This document shows positions 43,480-51,656 of a stretch of 64,000 bases of DNA, one piece after another. Both the position numbers and the translations under genes were made by a program. Source of the DNA: Micromonospora luteifusca (lineage in GTDB: Bacteria; Actinomycetota; Actinomycetes; Mycobacteriales; Micromonosporaceae); assembly GCF_016907275.1 (NCBI RefSeq), contig NZ_JAFBBP010000001.1, positions 4,826,001 through 4,890,000 on the forward strand. The letters run 5' to 3'. Below the pieces are notes generated by a model. The model was not told where the DNA came from and made no database searches. It saw only the letters and a program-made list of their open reading frames with translations. The first letter of the stretch is position 1. Each line of letters opens with the position of its first letter.

Positions 43480-45531
43480 TCAGGCGGTGACCCACTCCTG
43501 CGGGGTGAGTACACCCTTGGCCACCGAGAGGCGGATCGAGCGGAGCCGCCCGTCGGCGCCGACCACCGCCACGGTGGGCAGCCCTGTCGCGTCCGTCTCG
43601 ATCGCCGGTGTACGCAGCACGGGGCTGCCGCCCAGATCGACCCATCGAGTGTGGAAGGCGTCGCCGGACGCGGGCTGCAGGCATACGCTGATCCGCCCGG
43701 CATCGTTGCGCTGCGCGATCACCACGCCCTGGTCGTCGTTGAGCACCATGGCGGCCAGTAGTCCGATGCCGCCGTCCCCGCCGAGGAAATGCGCCGTCGG
43801 ATCCCAGCGGCCGCCCGGCCTCTCCTGGCGGTACGCCACGACCCACGCGGTGTTCGGCTGCCGGACCAGCAACAACAGTCGGCCGTCCGGCAGCTCGACC
43901 ACGGTCGGCGGCCCGGCGGGCGCCGGCAACAGCGTGTTGTACGCGGGTTTGATGGCGCCCTCGGCGTTCTGCTGACTCCATCGCACGATGCCCGGCTGGA
44001 CGCCGTCTCCGACGGAGCCGCCGTAGAGCTCGATGGTCCCGCGACCGGTCCGGATCGCGTGGTAACCGTCCTGGGATCGGCCACCGTGGTCCAGCCAGGG
44101 ACCCCAGGTGCCGTCGAGCTCGCGGACCCGGGCGCTCATCCCGGAACCGAAATTGCGGACGAAGAAGCGAAGCCGGCCCTTACCGTCCACGACCGCCGCC
44201 GGTGAACCGATCTCGCGGCGCTTGATCGGATTGGGGCCCGAGCCGTTGTACGGGTTACCGAGGTTCTCCCAGTCGGCGAACTCGCCCTGCCGGTCCGTCT
44301 CGCTGGCCAGCACGACGTCACGGAGGTGGCCGTAGATGTTCGCGGAGAAGGTCGCCCGAATCCCGAAGGCGTGCAGTCTGCCGTCGGTGTCTCGGACCAC
44401 CTCCAGCAGCGGGAGAAACGCCTCCTGGTCAGCTCCGGCGGAGCCGCCGAACGATTCCGGACCGGTCCAGGTCCCGGAGCCGGCGGCCGATTCGAGCCAG
44501 CGGACCGGGCGCCCGTCGAGCACGCCGAATGCGGCCAGCCGGCCGTCGCGCATGCGGCGCAGCCAACTGGTCGAACCGTGGTACCGGTAGGTGGTGCTCT
44601 GACCGTAGCCGCGGTTGTACGAACGGTTGCCCAGCTGCCGGTCCCCGCACAGCAGGGGCTGGTCGCACGTGTGGCCGTCCTCACCGCCGTAGATGCTCAG
44701 GTACTTCACCTTTTCGGCGAACGCCGCGCCGCTGAGGTTGAAAGGCCAAAGCTTGTTCCAGTAACCGCGGTAGCTCTCGGTCGTCACCCGCTGGGGATGG
44801 CCGGCCACGTCGTAGCGCCGCAACGCTTCCATGGCGAACAACGCGGCGGCCGTGTGGTCCTCGTTGTCGCAGTAGTGCGTCGGCCCGTCGCCGTACTTGG
44901 TGTGATCGGGATCAGGGTCCATCACCCGGACCACGCTCGGCTGGTTCGCCTCGAGCAGGTCGACCAGCGTGGTGAGCAGTCCTTCCCGGGTGAAGCGATA
45001 GGAACCACTCGCGGCCGGAATGGGGCTGTCGGTCGGCCGCAGGGTCTCCTGTGCCTCGGAGTCGCCGGTCCACAACGTCCGCAGGCGAACCCGCGCGTCC
45101 CCCGGACCCATGCGCAGATTGAGAAAGATCAAAGTGACCGGCGCGCAGCCCTCCTCAAGGGTGTTCACCTCGGCGACCACGCCGTCGCGGACATCGAGCG
45201 TGGTGCGCTTCCAGACCGCGTCCCGGCGACCGGTGACGATCGCGGAATAGGCAGCTCGCAGGCCACTCTGCCGGCCCGTCGTGTAGCCCTCGAAATCCTG
45301 CGGGTAGTCCAGCCGGTTGCGGTCCGAGGTCGGCACGTTGCGGCCGTCCGCCTCGCCGGCCGTGAGATAGACGCAGACCACCGCGGTGCCGGACCGAAGC
45401 GTTTGCAGCAGGTCGGGGACCATGAAATACAGGTCATCGTCGGTGTGGGCGAGGATCTGCAGGTGGGTCAGCTGGCGCGCGGGACTCACCGGAAGTTCGC
45501 CCTTTTTCGATGCGCCTCGAAACAGCCTCAT
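43480..45531 (-). CDS. PIG-L deacetylase fused to a beta-propeller
   Basis: This 683-residue protein starts with a PIG-L fold: the zinc-binding A-H-T-D-D-D motif (His29, Asp31, Asp32), and a later N-E-D-H-T-A-A-A segment with the second His. From about residue 305 a repetitive propeller follows with blades such as D-G-R-L-A-A-F-G-V-L-D and G-R-L-R-F-F-V-R-N. PIG-L enzymes remove N-acetyl groups from GlcNAc in small molecules or polymers. The propeller may bind a sugar polymer. GGGGAG lies 5 nt before ATG 45531. Its last blade resembles the small propeller protein at 55376, linking the two loci. Confidence 0.88.
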   Translation of the reverse strand: MRLFRGASKKGELPVSPARQLTHLQILAHTDDDLYFMVPDLLQTLRSGTAVVCVYLTAGEADGRNVPTSDRNRLDYPQDFEGYTTGRQSGLRAAYSAIVTGRRDAVWKRTTLDVRDGVVAEVNTLEEGCAPVTLIFLNLRMGPGDARVRLRTLWTGDSEAQETLRPTDSPIPAASGSYRFTREGLLTTLVDLLEANQPSVVRVMDPDPDHTKYGDGPTHYCDNEDHTAAALFAMEALRRYDVAGHPQRVTTESYRGYWNKLWPFNLSGAAFAEKVKYLSIYGGEDGHTCDQPLLCGDRQLGNRSYNRGYGQSTTYRYHGSTSWLRRMRDGRLAAFGVLDGRPVRWLESAAGSGTWTGPESFGGSAGADQEAFLPLLEVVRDTDGRLHAFGIRATFSANIYGHLRDVVLASETDRQGEFADWENLGNPYNGSGPNPIKRREIGSPAAVVDGKGRLRFFVRNFGSGMSARVRELDGTWGPWLDHGGRSQDGYHAIRTGRGTIELYGGSVGDGVQPGIVRWSQQNAEGAIKPAYNTLLPAPAGPPTVVELPDGRLLLLVRQPNTAWVVAYRQERPGGRWDPTAHFLGGDGGIGLLAAMVLNDDQGVVIAQRNDAGRISVCLQPASGDAFHTRWVDLGGSPVLRTPAIETDATGLPTVAVVGADGRLRSIRLSVAKGVLTPQEWVTA

Positions 45532-45683
45532 CGAACTCCCCGCAATCGTCGGTGGCCGGCCAGCTCTTACGGCCCGGGAATCTACCAGCCGACGGGGTCT
45601 TGGTCCTTGGCTAACCGTCGATCGGTATGAGCATGGAGGACTCGGGGAGGAGGGCGTCGCCGCGGGGCAGCACCGGCGGGCGG

Positions 45684-46136
45684 TCAGAGCGTGAGCTTCA
45701 TGCCCTCGTGGCTGGCCACGAAGTCGAGGCCCAGGTAGAAGCGGTGCGCGTCCTGGCGGGTCTTGTCAGTGGTGAGCTGCACCAGGGCGGAGCCGCGCTG
45801 CCGGGCCTGGTCGATGGCCCAGGTCATCAGGTCTCGGCCCAGCCCCTGGCCGCGCCGGTCGGAGCGAACCCGGACCGACTCGATCAGGGACCGCTCGGCA
45901 CCGTGCCGCCCGAGCCCGGGGATGTAGGTGATCTGGAGGCAGCCGACCAGCTCACCGCCCTGCTCGGCGACGATCAGTTGGTTGCGCGGGTCCGCGCTGA
46001 TCTCCGCGAACGCCCGCTCGTACGCCTCGTCGACCTCGGTGAAGTCACGCGCCTTGCCCAGGACGTCGTCGGCGAGCAGGGCGATGACGGCGGGCAGGTC
46101 GGCCCGGACCGCCTCCCGGTAGGTCACGTCGGTCAT
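45684..46136 (-). CDS. GNAT acetyltransferase
   Basis: This 150-residue GNAT has the acetyl-CoA loop V-R-S-D-R-R-G-Q-G-L-G-R-D-L, and a late R-F-Y-L-G-L-D-F-V-A-S-H-E-G-M-K end that resembles aminoglycoside- or amino acid-type acetyltransferases. Substrate unknown. ATG 46136 is chosen; the long upstream extension is low-complexity. It is divergent from the K+ channel gene, 74 bp apart. Confidence 0.9.
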   Translation of the reverse strand: MTDVTYREAVRADLPAVIALLADDVLGKARDFTEVDEAYERAFAEISADPRNQLIVAEQGGELVGCLQITYIPGLGRHGAERSLIESVRVRSDRRGQGLGRDLMTWAIDQARQRGSALVQLTTDKTRQDAHRFYLGLDFVASHEGMKLTL

Positions 46137-46210
46137 GCCGCTGAGCATGACACAGCGACATCGGCGGATGGGTCGGTGCCCATTGCCGGGAGGGGGCAGC
46201 ATGGGACGGC

Positions 46211-46723
46211 ATGGACCTTCTGCTGCTGCCGTTCCGATGGATCTACCGGGCGTTGGTGTGGTTCGCGAACTCACCCCGCACGCTGATCACGTCGTACCTG
46301 CTGATGATCGTGGTGGCGGGGGTCATCTACGGCGAGGTCGAGCACCGCAGCCCCGCCGACGCCGTCTGGTGGGCGGTGGTGACCGCGTCCACCGTCGGGT
46401 ATGGCGACATCTCGCCGACCACCTGGGCGGGCCGGACGCTTGCCGCGCTGCTCATCTCGACCATGGTGTTGCTGGTGATCCCGCTGATCACCGCACACTT
46501 CGCCAGCCGACTCATCGTCGATGACGACGCCTTCGTGCACGAGGAGCAGGAGCAGCTCAAGACCGACATCCGCCGGATGCGGGCGCTGCTGGAGGAGTTG
46601 GCCACCCGGCAGGGCATCGAGCTGCCGCCGCTGCCGCCGACCCGGCCGGTCACCGGGCCGGGCAGCGTAGCCCCTCCCCGGGGACGGTCAGGTCGATCAG
46701 GTAGGCGTCCACCGCCGAGGTGA
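46211..46723 (+). CDS. Two-TM potassium channel
   Basis: This 170-residue protein has TM1 (about 22-40), a pore helix, the selectivity filter TVGYGD (residues 61-66), and TM2 (about 72-95). A short cytoplasmic coiled coil (EEQEQLKTDIRRMRALLEEL) follows, with no RCK domain. It would form a tetrameric K+ channel. The last 74 bp overlap, antisense, the 3' end of the lipoprotein hydrolase, so the Pro/Arg-rich tail of the channel is probably not functional. Confidence 0.93.
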   Translation: MDLLLLPFRWIYRALVWFANSPRTLITSYLLMIVVAGVIYGEVEHRSPADAVWWAVVTASTVGYGDISPTTWAGRTLAALLISTMVLLVIPLITAHFASRLIVDDDAFVHEEQEQLKTDIRRMRALLEELATRQGIELPPLPPTRPVTGPGSVAPPRGRSGRSGRRPPPR

Positions 46724-48248
46724 TGCAGGAGGTCTGCGGGTACGCGGTGTGCCCCTCGCCCTCCCAGGTGAGCACCCGGCCGACGCCCAGCATCGACGCG
46801 AGCCGTGGGGTCTGCTCGTAGGGCGTCGCCGGGTCGCCGGTGGTGCCGACCACCACGATCGGCGGCGCGCCGTTCGCCCGGCCGGTCGGGTACGGGTCAC
46901 GCCCACCCGGCCACTCGACGCAGCTCAGCATGCCGACCGCCAGCGCCGGCCCGAACAGCGGATACTTCCCACGCCACTCCGCCTGCAACTGCCGGATCTG
47001 CTCCCGGCTCGGCTTCTCCGTCTCGTCGGCGCAGTTGATGGCCAGGTTGGCGTCGAACAGGTTCGAGTAACGCCCGTCGTCGCCCCGGCCGGCGTACGCG
47101 TCGGCGAGCCGGAACACGTCCTTCGGGTCACCCGCGGCCAACTGGTCGATCGCCTTGGCCAGTTCCTGCCAACCGGACTCGGTGTAGAGCGACGAGATGA
47201 CTGCGTAGAACACCCAGCCGGCAGTTGCCTCCCGCCCGTTGGCGCCGCGTACCGGGGAGGCCTTGGCCTTGTCGATGGCCGAGGTGACCGCGGCCCGCGC
47301 GTCCGGGGCGATCGGGCAGCGGTCGGCGTTCGCCGCGCACCAGCGGGTGAAGTTGTTGAACGCCCGCTCGAAACCGCGGGCCTGACTCTCCGAGCCCTCC
47401 ACCAGCCGCTGCTGCGGGTCGACCGCGCCGTCGAGCACCAACGCACGCACCCGCTGTGGGTAGAGCTGGGCGTATGTGGCACCGAGCAGAGTGCCGTAGG
47501 AGTAGCCCAGGTAGGTGAGCTTGTCGTCGCCCACGGCGGCGCGCACCGCGTCCATGTCGCGGGCGGCCTGCTCGGTGCCGTACAGCGGCAACTGGTCGCC
47601 GTACCGATCGCCGCAGCCACGCCCGATCCGCTGGCTCAGGCCCACGAAGCCGTCGAACGCCGACTGGCTGGCCGGATCCGGGTCGAAACCGAAGCTGGCG
47701 TCCAGGTCGGCGTCGGAGATGCACTTCACCGGGCTGGACCGGGAAACCCCGCGCGGGTCGAAACCGACGATGTCGAAGCGCTCGGTGATCGAGGTGGGAA
47801 GCCCGCCGAACTGAGGGCCGAAGGAGAGGTAGACGGCGGTGTCGACGCCGGAGCCGCCCGGGCCGCCCGGGTTGACCACCAACGAGCCGACCCGGTCGCG
47901 CTGCTTCGTGGAGCGGGCCCGCAGCAGGGCGATCTCGAAGGTCTGCCCGGCGCCCGGGCCGGTGCTCGCGCCGCCGCCGGTGCCCCAGTCGCGAGGCACC
48001 GCGATCCGCGCGCACTCGTAGCGCATGTCCGGTGCGCCGCGCCCGACCAACTCGTCGGGCACCTCCGGGCAGGGCCGCCAGGTGGGCGCGCTGCCGGTCG
48101 CTGCGGCCGCGCCCTCCACCTCGGTGCGTGGCGCGAACGCCGGCAACGTGCACCCGGCGGTGAGCAGCGCCGCGACGGCGAAGGCGGCCAGAGTACGACG
48201 GACCCGGCGACTGGTCGCCATCCGAAGCTGATGGGCGGTGCGCGTCAC
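46650..48248 (-). CDS. Lipoprotein alpha/beta hydrolase (tripeptidyl aminopeptidase-like)
   Basis: This 532-residue protein has a signal peptide with lipobox (LLTAGC, Cys33), then an alpha/beta hydrolase fold: oxyanion loop N-P-G-G-P-G-G-S-G, nucleophile Ser250 in GYSYG, the Asp in G-T-T-G-D-P-A-T, and the His in E-G-E-G-H-T-A. It resembles SlpD/SlpE or TAP-type secreted peptidases of actinomycetes that remove tripeptides. GTG 48248 has GGAGG 5 nt upstream. Its 3' end overlaps the K+ channel gene on the other strand by 74 bp. Confidence 0.92.
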   Translation of the reverse strand: MTRTAHQLRMATSRRVRRTLAAFAVAALLTAGCTLPAFAPRTEVEGAAAATGSAPTWRPCPEVPDELVGRGAPDMRYECARIAVPRDWGTGGGASTGPGAGQTFEIALLRARSTKQRDRVGSLVVNPGGPGGSGVDTAVYLSFGPQFGGLPTSITERFDIVGFDPRGVSRSSPVKCISDADLDASFGFDPDPASQSAFDGFVGLSQRIGRGCGDRYGDQLPLYGTEQAARDMDAVRAAVGDDKLTYLGYSYGTLLGATYAQLYPQRVRALVLDGAVDPQQRLVEGSESQARGFERAFNNFTRWCAANADRCPIAPDARAAVTSAIDKAKASPVRGANGREATAGWVFYAVISSLYTESGWQELAKAIDQLAAGDPKDVFRLADAYAGRGDDGRYSNLFDANLAINCADETEKPSREQIRQLQAEWRGKYPLFGPALAVGMLSCVEWPGGRDPYPTGRANGAPPIVVVGTTGDPATPYEQTPRLASMLGVGRVLTWEGEGHTAYPQTSCITSAVDAYLIDLTVPGEGLRCPAR

Positions 48249-48279
48249 GAGGTCCTCCGGAATCGAGTCGACGGCCAGG

Positions 48280-49395
48280 CTACGCCGAACCGGTGGCGGC
48301 CCGGTCCACGGTGGTCGCCGGATCGCCGCGCAACACCTCGTCCACATCGAAGCGGATCGGGCGGTCGAGCTGGTCGTAGCGGCAGGATCGGGGATCGCGG
48401 TCCGGGCGCCAGCGGACGAACTGGGCGGTGTGCCGGAACCGTTCGCCCTCCATCGCGTCGTAGCCCACCTCGACCACCAGCTCCGGGCGCACCGGCTCCC
48501 ACTCCAGGTTCTTCGTGCCGGTCCACCGGCTCACCCCGCCCGGGATGCGTTGGCCGCGCTCGTGGTCGCCATGCACCCACGGGTGCTCGCCGCCGATGTC
48601 CCGGTAGGGCGCCAGCTCGTCGAGCAACTCGGCGCGGCGGGCCATGCTGAACGACGCGCTCACCCCCACGTGGTGCAGGACCCCGGCGTCGTCATAGAGG
48701 CCGAGCAGCAGCGAACCCACCACCGGGCCGGACTTGTGCCAGCGGAACCCGGCCACCACCGCGTCGGCGGTGCGGGCGTGCTTGACCTTGAACATCAGCC
48801 GTTTGCCCGGTTCGTACGGCAGGTCGGCCGGCTTCACGATCAACCCGTCCAGGCCGGCGCCCTCGAAGACGTCGAACCAGCGGCGGGCGGTGTCGGGATC
48901 GGTGGTGACCTGGGTGACGTGCACCGGCGGGCGCACCCCGGCCAGCGCCTCGACCAACCGCTCCCGGCGGCGCGGGTAGGGCTGGTCGAGCAGCGCCTCG
49001 TCGCCGATGGCCAGCAGGTCGAACGCGACGAAGTCGGCCGGTGTGGTCTCGGCCAGCATCTTCACCCGCGACGCGGCCGGGTGGACGCGCTGGGCCAGCA
49101 GCTCGAAATCCAACCGGGCCTGGCCGCTCGACCCGTCACGCCGAATCACGATCAGCTCACCGTCGACCGCGCACCGCTCGGGCAACTGCCGGCGCGCCTG
49201 ATCGACCACCTCGGGGAAGTAGCGGGTCATCGACTTGCCGCCCCGGCTGGCCAGCTCGACCTCGTCGCCGTCGCGGAACACGATGCACCGGAACCCGTCC
49301 CACTTGGGCTCGTAGGTCACCCCCGGCGTGGTGGGCAGCTTGGCGACACTCTTGGCCAGCATCGGCTCGACCGGAGGATTGATCGGCAGGTCCAC
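48280..49395 (-). CDS. ATP-dependent DNA ligase (LigC-like)
   Basis: This 371-residue ligase has catalytic Lys31 in Y-E-P-K-W-D-G-F-R (motif I), the V-D-G-E-L-I-V motif, the D-G-L-I-V-K motif (IV), and the K-V-K-H motif (V), followed by an OB-fold. It seals nicks during end-joining or base-excision repair. It carries no polymerase or nuclease domain. The likely partner polymerase lies at 28.2 kb, on the opposite strand. No Ku gene is seen. The lipoprotein hydrolase follows 31 bp downstream on the same strand. Confidence 0.94.
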   Translation of the reverse strand: MDLPINPPVEPMLAKSVAKLPTTPGVTYEPKWDGFRCIVFRDGDEVELASRGGKSMTRYFPEVVDQARRQLPERCAVDGELIVIRRDGSSGQARLDFELLAQRVHPAASRVKMLAETTPADFVAFDLLAIGDEALLDQPYPRRRERLVEALAGVRPPVHVTQVTTDPDTARRWFDVFEGAGLDGLIVKPADLPYEPGKRLMFKVKHARTADAVVAGFRWHKSGPVVGSLLLGLYDDAGVLHHVGVSASFSMARRAELLDELAPYRDIGGEHPWVHGDHERGQRIPGGVSRWTGTKNLEWEPVRPELVVEVGYDAMEGERFRHTAQFVRWRPDRDPRSCRYDQLDRPIRFDVDEVLRGDPATTVDRAATGSA

Positions 49396-49530
49396 GGCGA
49401 CCAGTCAATCAGACGGTACCGACAGTCGTGAGGCAGATCACCGTGGGTGCCGGGGTGGCGTGTCCGCCCACGCGCCGCTCGTCCCCACCGGGCGAATCGA
49501 ATAACCGCAGGTCAGAGCTACTTTCGCGAG

Positions 49531-49743
49531 GTGTCCGAGTGGGTCTGTGACTGCTGCGGGCGGTGGCGGGTGAGCGTCGAGCTGATCCGGGGCCGCTACC
49601 GCTACCGGCTGACGCGCCGTTACCCGCAGCGGTTCGGCGGCGGACGGAACGTGCTCGGAGAGGTCGGTTCCGTGCCGGAGCTGGAGGAACTGCTGCGTCG
49701 GCGTACCCCTCTGAGCCTGGCCGACCTGCGCGAAGCCGCCTGA
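49531..49743 (+). CDS. Small hypothetical protein with Cys-x2-Cys
   Basis: This 70-residue basic protein begins V-S-E-W-V-C-D-C-C-G-R-W-R-V and has many Arg. It could be a small nucleic-acid-binding or zinc-binding protein, but I do not recognise a family. GTG 49531 is chosen: the longer frame has an unlikely Arg/Pro-rich head. It has a regular ending and is not a shadow of a gene on the other strand. Confidence 0.55.
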   Translation: MSEWVCDCCGRWRVSVELIRGRYRYRLTRRYPQRFGGGRNVLGEVGSVPELEELLRRRTPLSLADLREAA

Positions 49744-49838
49744 TCCCGCCCGGGTTGCGTGCTGCTGTCACGATCCACCTGGCGGCCTCGTCTGCGTCCG
49801 TGGCGGGTGCCGGACGGCACCGCCGGGGAGGGGAGACA

Positions 49839-50261
49839 ATGCGGTTCGAAGCCGCTACGGAGATCGCTGCCGACGTCGAGCAGGTTTGGTCGGTGCTGGT
49901 CGACGTGCCGCGCTGGCCGGAGTGGACGGCCTCGGTGACCCGGGCCGAGCGGGGGGAGCCAGGGCCCCTTGCCGTCGGCGCGACAGCCCGGTTGATTCAG
50001 CCGAAGCTACGGCCGGCGGTGTGGCGGGTCACCGAGCTGACCGAGCAGCGGGAGTTCGTCTGGGTCTCCGACGCCCCGGGCGTGCGGACCACGGCCGAGC
50101 ACCGGCTGCTGCCGCTGCCCGACGGACGCACCCGCGTCGAGCTGGCAATGAGCCAGTCCGGGCTGCTGGCCGGCCTGATCGGTCGGCTGTACGGTGAGCT
50201 GTTCCGCCACTACCTCCGGTTGGAGGCCGACGGGCTCAGGAGCCGGAGCGAGCGGGGCTGA
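49839..50261 (+). CDS. SRPBCC (polyketide cyclase-like) protein
   Basis: This 140-residue START-like protein has A-A-D-V-E-Q-V-W-S-V-L-V-D-V-P-R-W-P-E-W at the start, the usual first helix. The ligand is unknown. ATG 49839 has GGGGAGGGGAG upstream. It is convergent with the glycosylase gene (54 bp between stops), and no strong hairpin is seen there. Confidence 0.9.
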   Translation: MRFEAATEIAADVEQVWSVLVDVPRWPEWTASVTRAERGEPGPLAVGATARLIQPKLRPAVWRVTELTEQREFVWVSDAPGVRTTAEHRLLPLPDGRTRVELAMSQSGLLAGLIGRLYGELFRHYLRLEADGLRSRSERG

Positions 50262-50315
50262 CGGCCAGCTTTCCGCAACGCCGGCGGGATCCCCTTGCGG
50301 GCGAGCTGTCGGGAG

Positions 50316-51236
50316 TCAGAATCGGGCGAACGAGCGGATCGGGGCGCGCGGACCATATTTCGGCGCCCGGATGCCGGCGGCCCCCAGCAGCAGGCACACC
50401 CGGCCCCGGTGACCCCGGAACGGCTCCAGCAGGGCCAGCATCCGGGCGTCGTCGCCCCTCGGCTCGCCTGCGAGCGCCCAGGCCACCGTGTTCGGGACGT
50501 GATAGTCGCCGACGCTGACCGCGTCCGCGTCGCCGTACGCGACCCGGACCACCTCGGCGGCCGTCCACGGCCCGATACCGGGGATGGCGGTCAGCCGGCG
50601 GGTGGCATCGGCGGCGTCGGCGCTGCGCTCCAACCGGTCGGCGAGCGCTGCGGCACGACGCAGTGTGTCGGCGCGACGCTGTTCGACCCCGAACGGATGG
50701 AACACCCAGTACGGGGTGGCGGCCACCGCGGCGGCCGCGGGCGGCAGCAGCAGCGGCTGCAACGGGCCGGGTGCCGGCTCCCGGAAATGCCGCACGGTCG
50801 CCGCGTACGCCCGGTACGCCTCCTTCACGGTGACCTTCTGCTCGAAGACCGCCCGCAGCAGGTGCGGGAAGACCTGCCCGGTGGCGGGCATCCGGAGCCC
50901 CCGGTGCTCCCGGGCCAGCCGGGCGACCAGCGGGTGGGCCCCGGCCAACTCGGTGAAGCCGGCCAGGTCGTCGCGCAGCCCGGCGATCGCGTCAGCGCGC
51001 GCCAGGACGTGCTCGGCGCCCGGCCCATAGCCCTCCGCGAGCAACTCACCGCCGACGGGTCGCAGCGCGAGGGTGGCCGGCCCGTCCGGGGTGCGGGTGG
51101 CCCACCAGAAGGCGCCCGCGACGACGCGCGCGCACGGGTCGTACGGGCTGAAGGTGAGCGCACGGACGGAAGCCGCCAGCCGGTAGCCGACCGGCGGGTG
51201 CAACACCCTGGTCGCGGCGGGTTCGGTGTCGGTCAC
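50316..51236 (-). CDS. AlkA-like DNA-3-methyladenine glycosylase
   Basis: This 306-residue base-excision repair protein has an N-terminal AlkA-type beta domain and a HhH-GPD domain with L-T-A-I-P-G-I-G-P-W-T-A-A-E (the hairpin), followed by D-A-D-A-V-S-V-G-D-Y, where the catalytic Asp lies (G-D-Y). It removes alkylated bases. GTG 51236 is chosen; it has only a weak ribosome-binding site. A TTGCCAGG...CCTGGCAA hairpin (51246-51273) precedes its start. Confidence 0.9.
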   Translation of the reverse strand: MTDTEPAATRVLHPPVGYRLAASVRALTFSPYDPCARVVAGAFWWATRTPDGPATLALRPVGGELLAEGYGPGAEHVLARADAIAGLRDDLAGFTELAGAHPLVARLAREHRGLRMPATGQVFPHLLRAVFEQKVTVKEAYRAYAATVRHFREPAPGPLQPLLLPPAAAAVAATPYWVFHPFGVEQRRADTLRRAAALADRLERSADAADATRRLTAIPGIGPWTAAEVVRVAYGDADAVSVGDYHVPNTVAWALAGEPRGDDARMLALLEPFRGHRGRVCLLLGAAGIRAPKYGPRAPIRSFARF

Positions 51237-51656
51237 CCCGCTACTTTGCCAGGTCAGGGTCTGGCCCTGGCAACCGCCGTACCGGTCCCGCCATCGGTTG
51301 GGGAGAAACGTGAGGGCACGTTCAGGCAGCCGTAACGGTGGCAAGAACCACCCGAACGGCCAGGATTCTTCCGGCAAAGCAGAGCAGAACTCGCTTATGC
51401 CACCAGAGCTTGTGGGTCAGGTATCGATCATGTGGTTGTTTGATGTCCTGCAGGTAAAAACACTGTCCCGGGTCACCTGCGGCGGCCACCATCGTCCCCG
51501 CTCGGGCGACCGTGGCCCGGCCCGGAGATCGGTGTCCGTCGACAGCCGCCCAACACGGCGAGCGATCGGCGCTAGATCGCCACGCAGTGCCAACGGGGGA
51601 TCTGTGGAAAGGCATGCAGTGATGGCTGCACGAGTGTGTGTCGGACGGCCCAGCGC
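51237..51656. other. Divergent promoter region between alkA-like gene and Stealth locus
   Basis: No gene is supported, except a weak frame in the middle. It holds an inverted repeat at 51246-51273 (8-bp perfect arms), a half-site CGATCATGTGGTTGTT near 51426-51441 that resembles the palindrome at 14269, and GCGATC...GATCGC near the middle. No clear promoter elements were identified. Confidence 0.4.
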
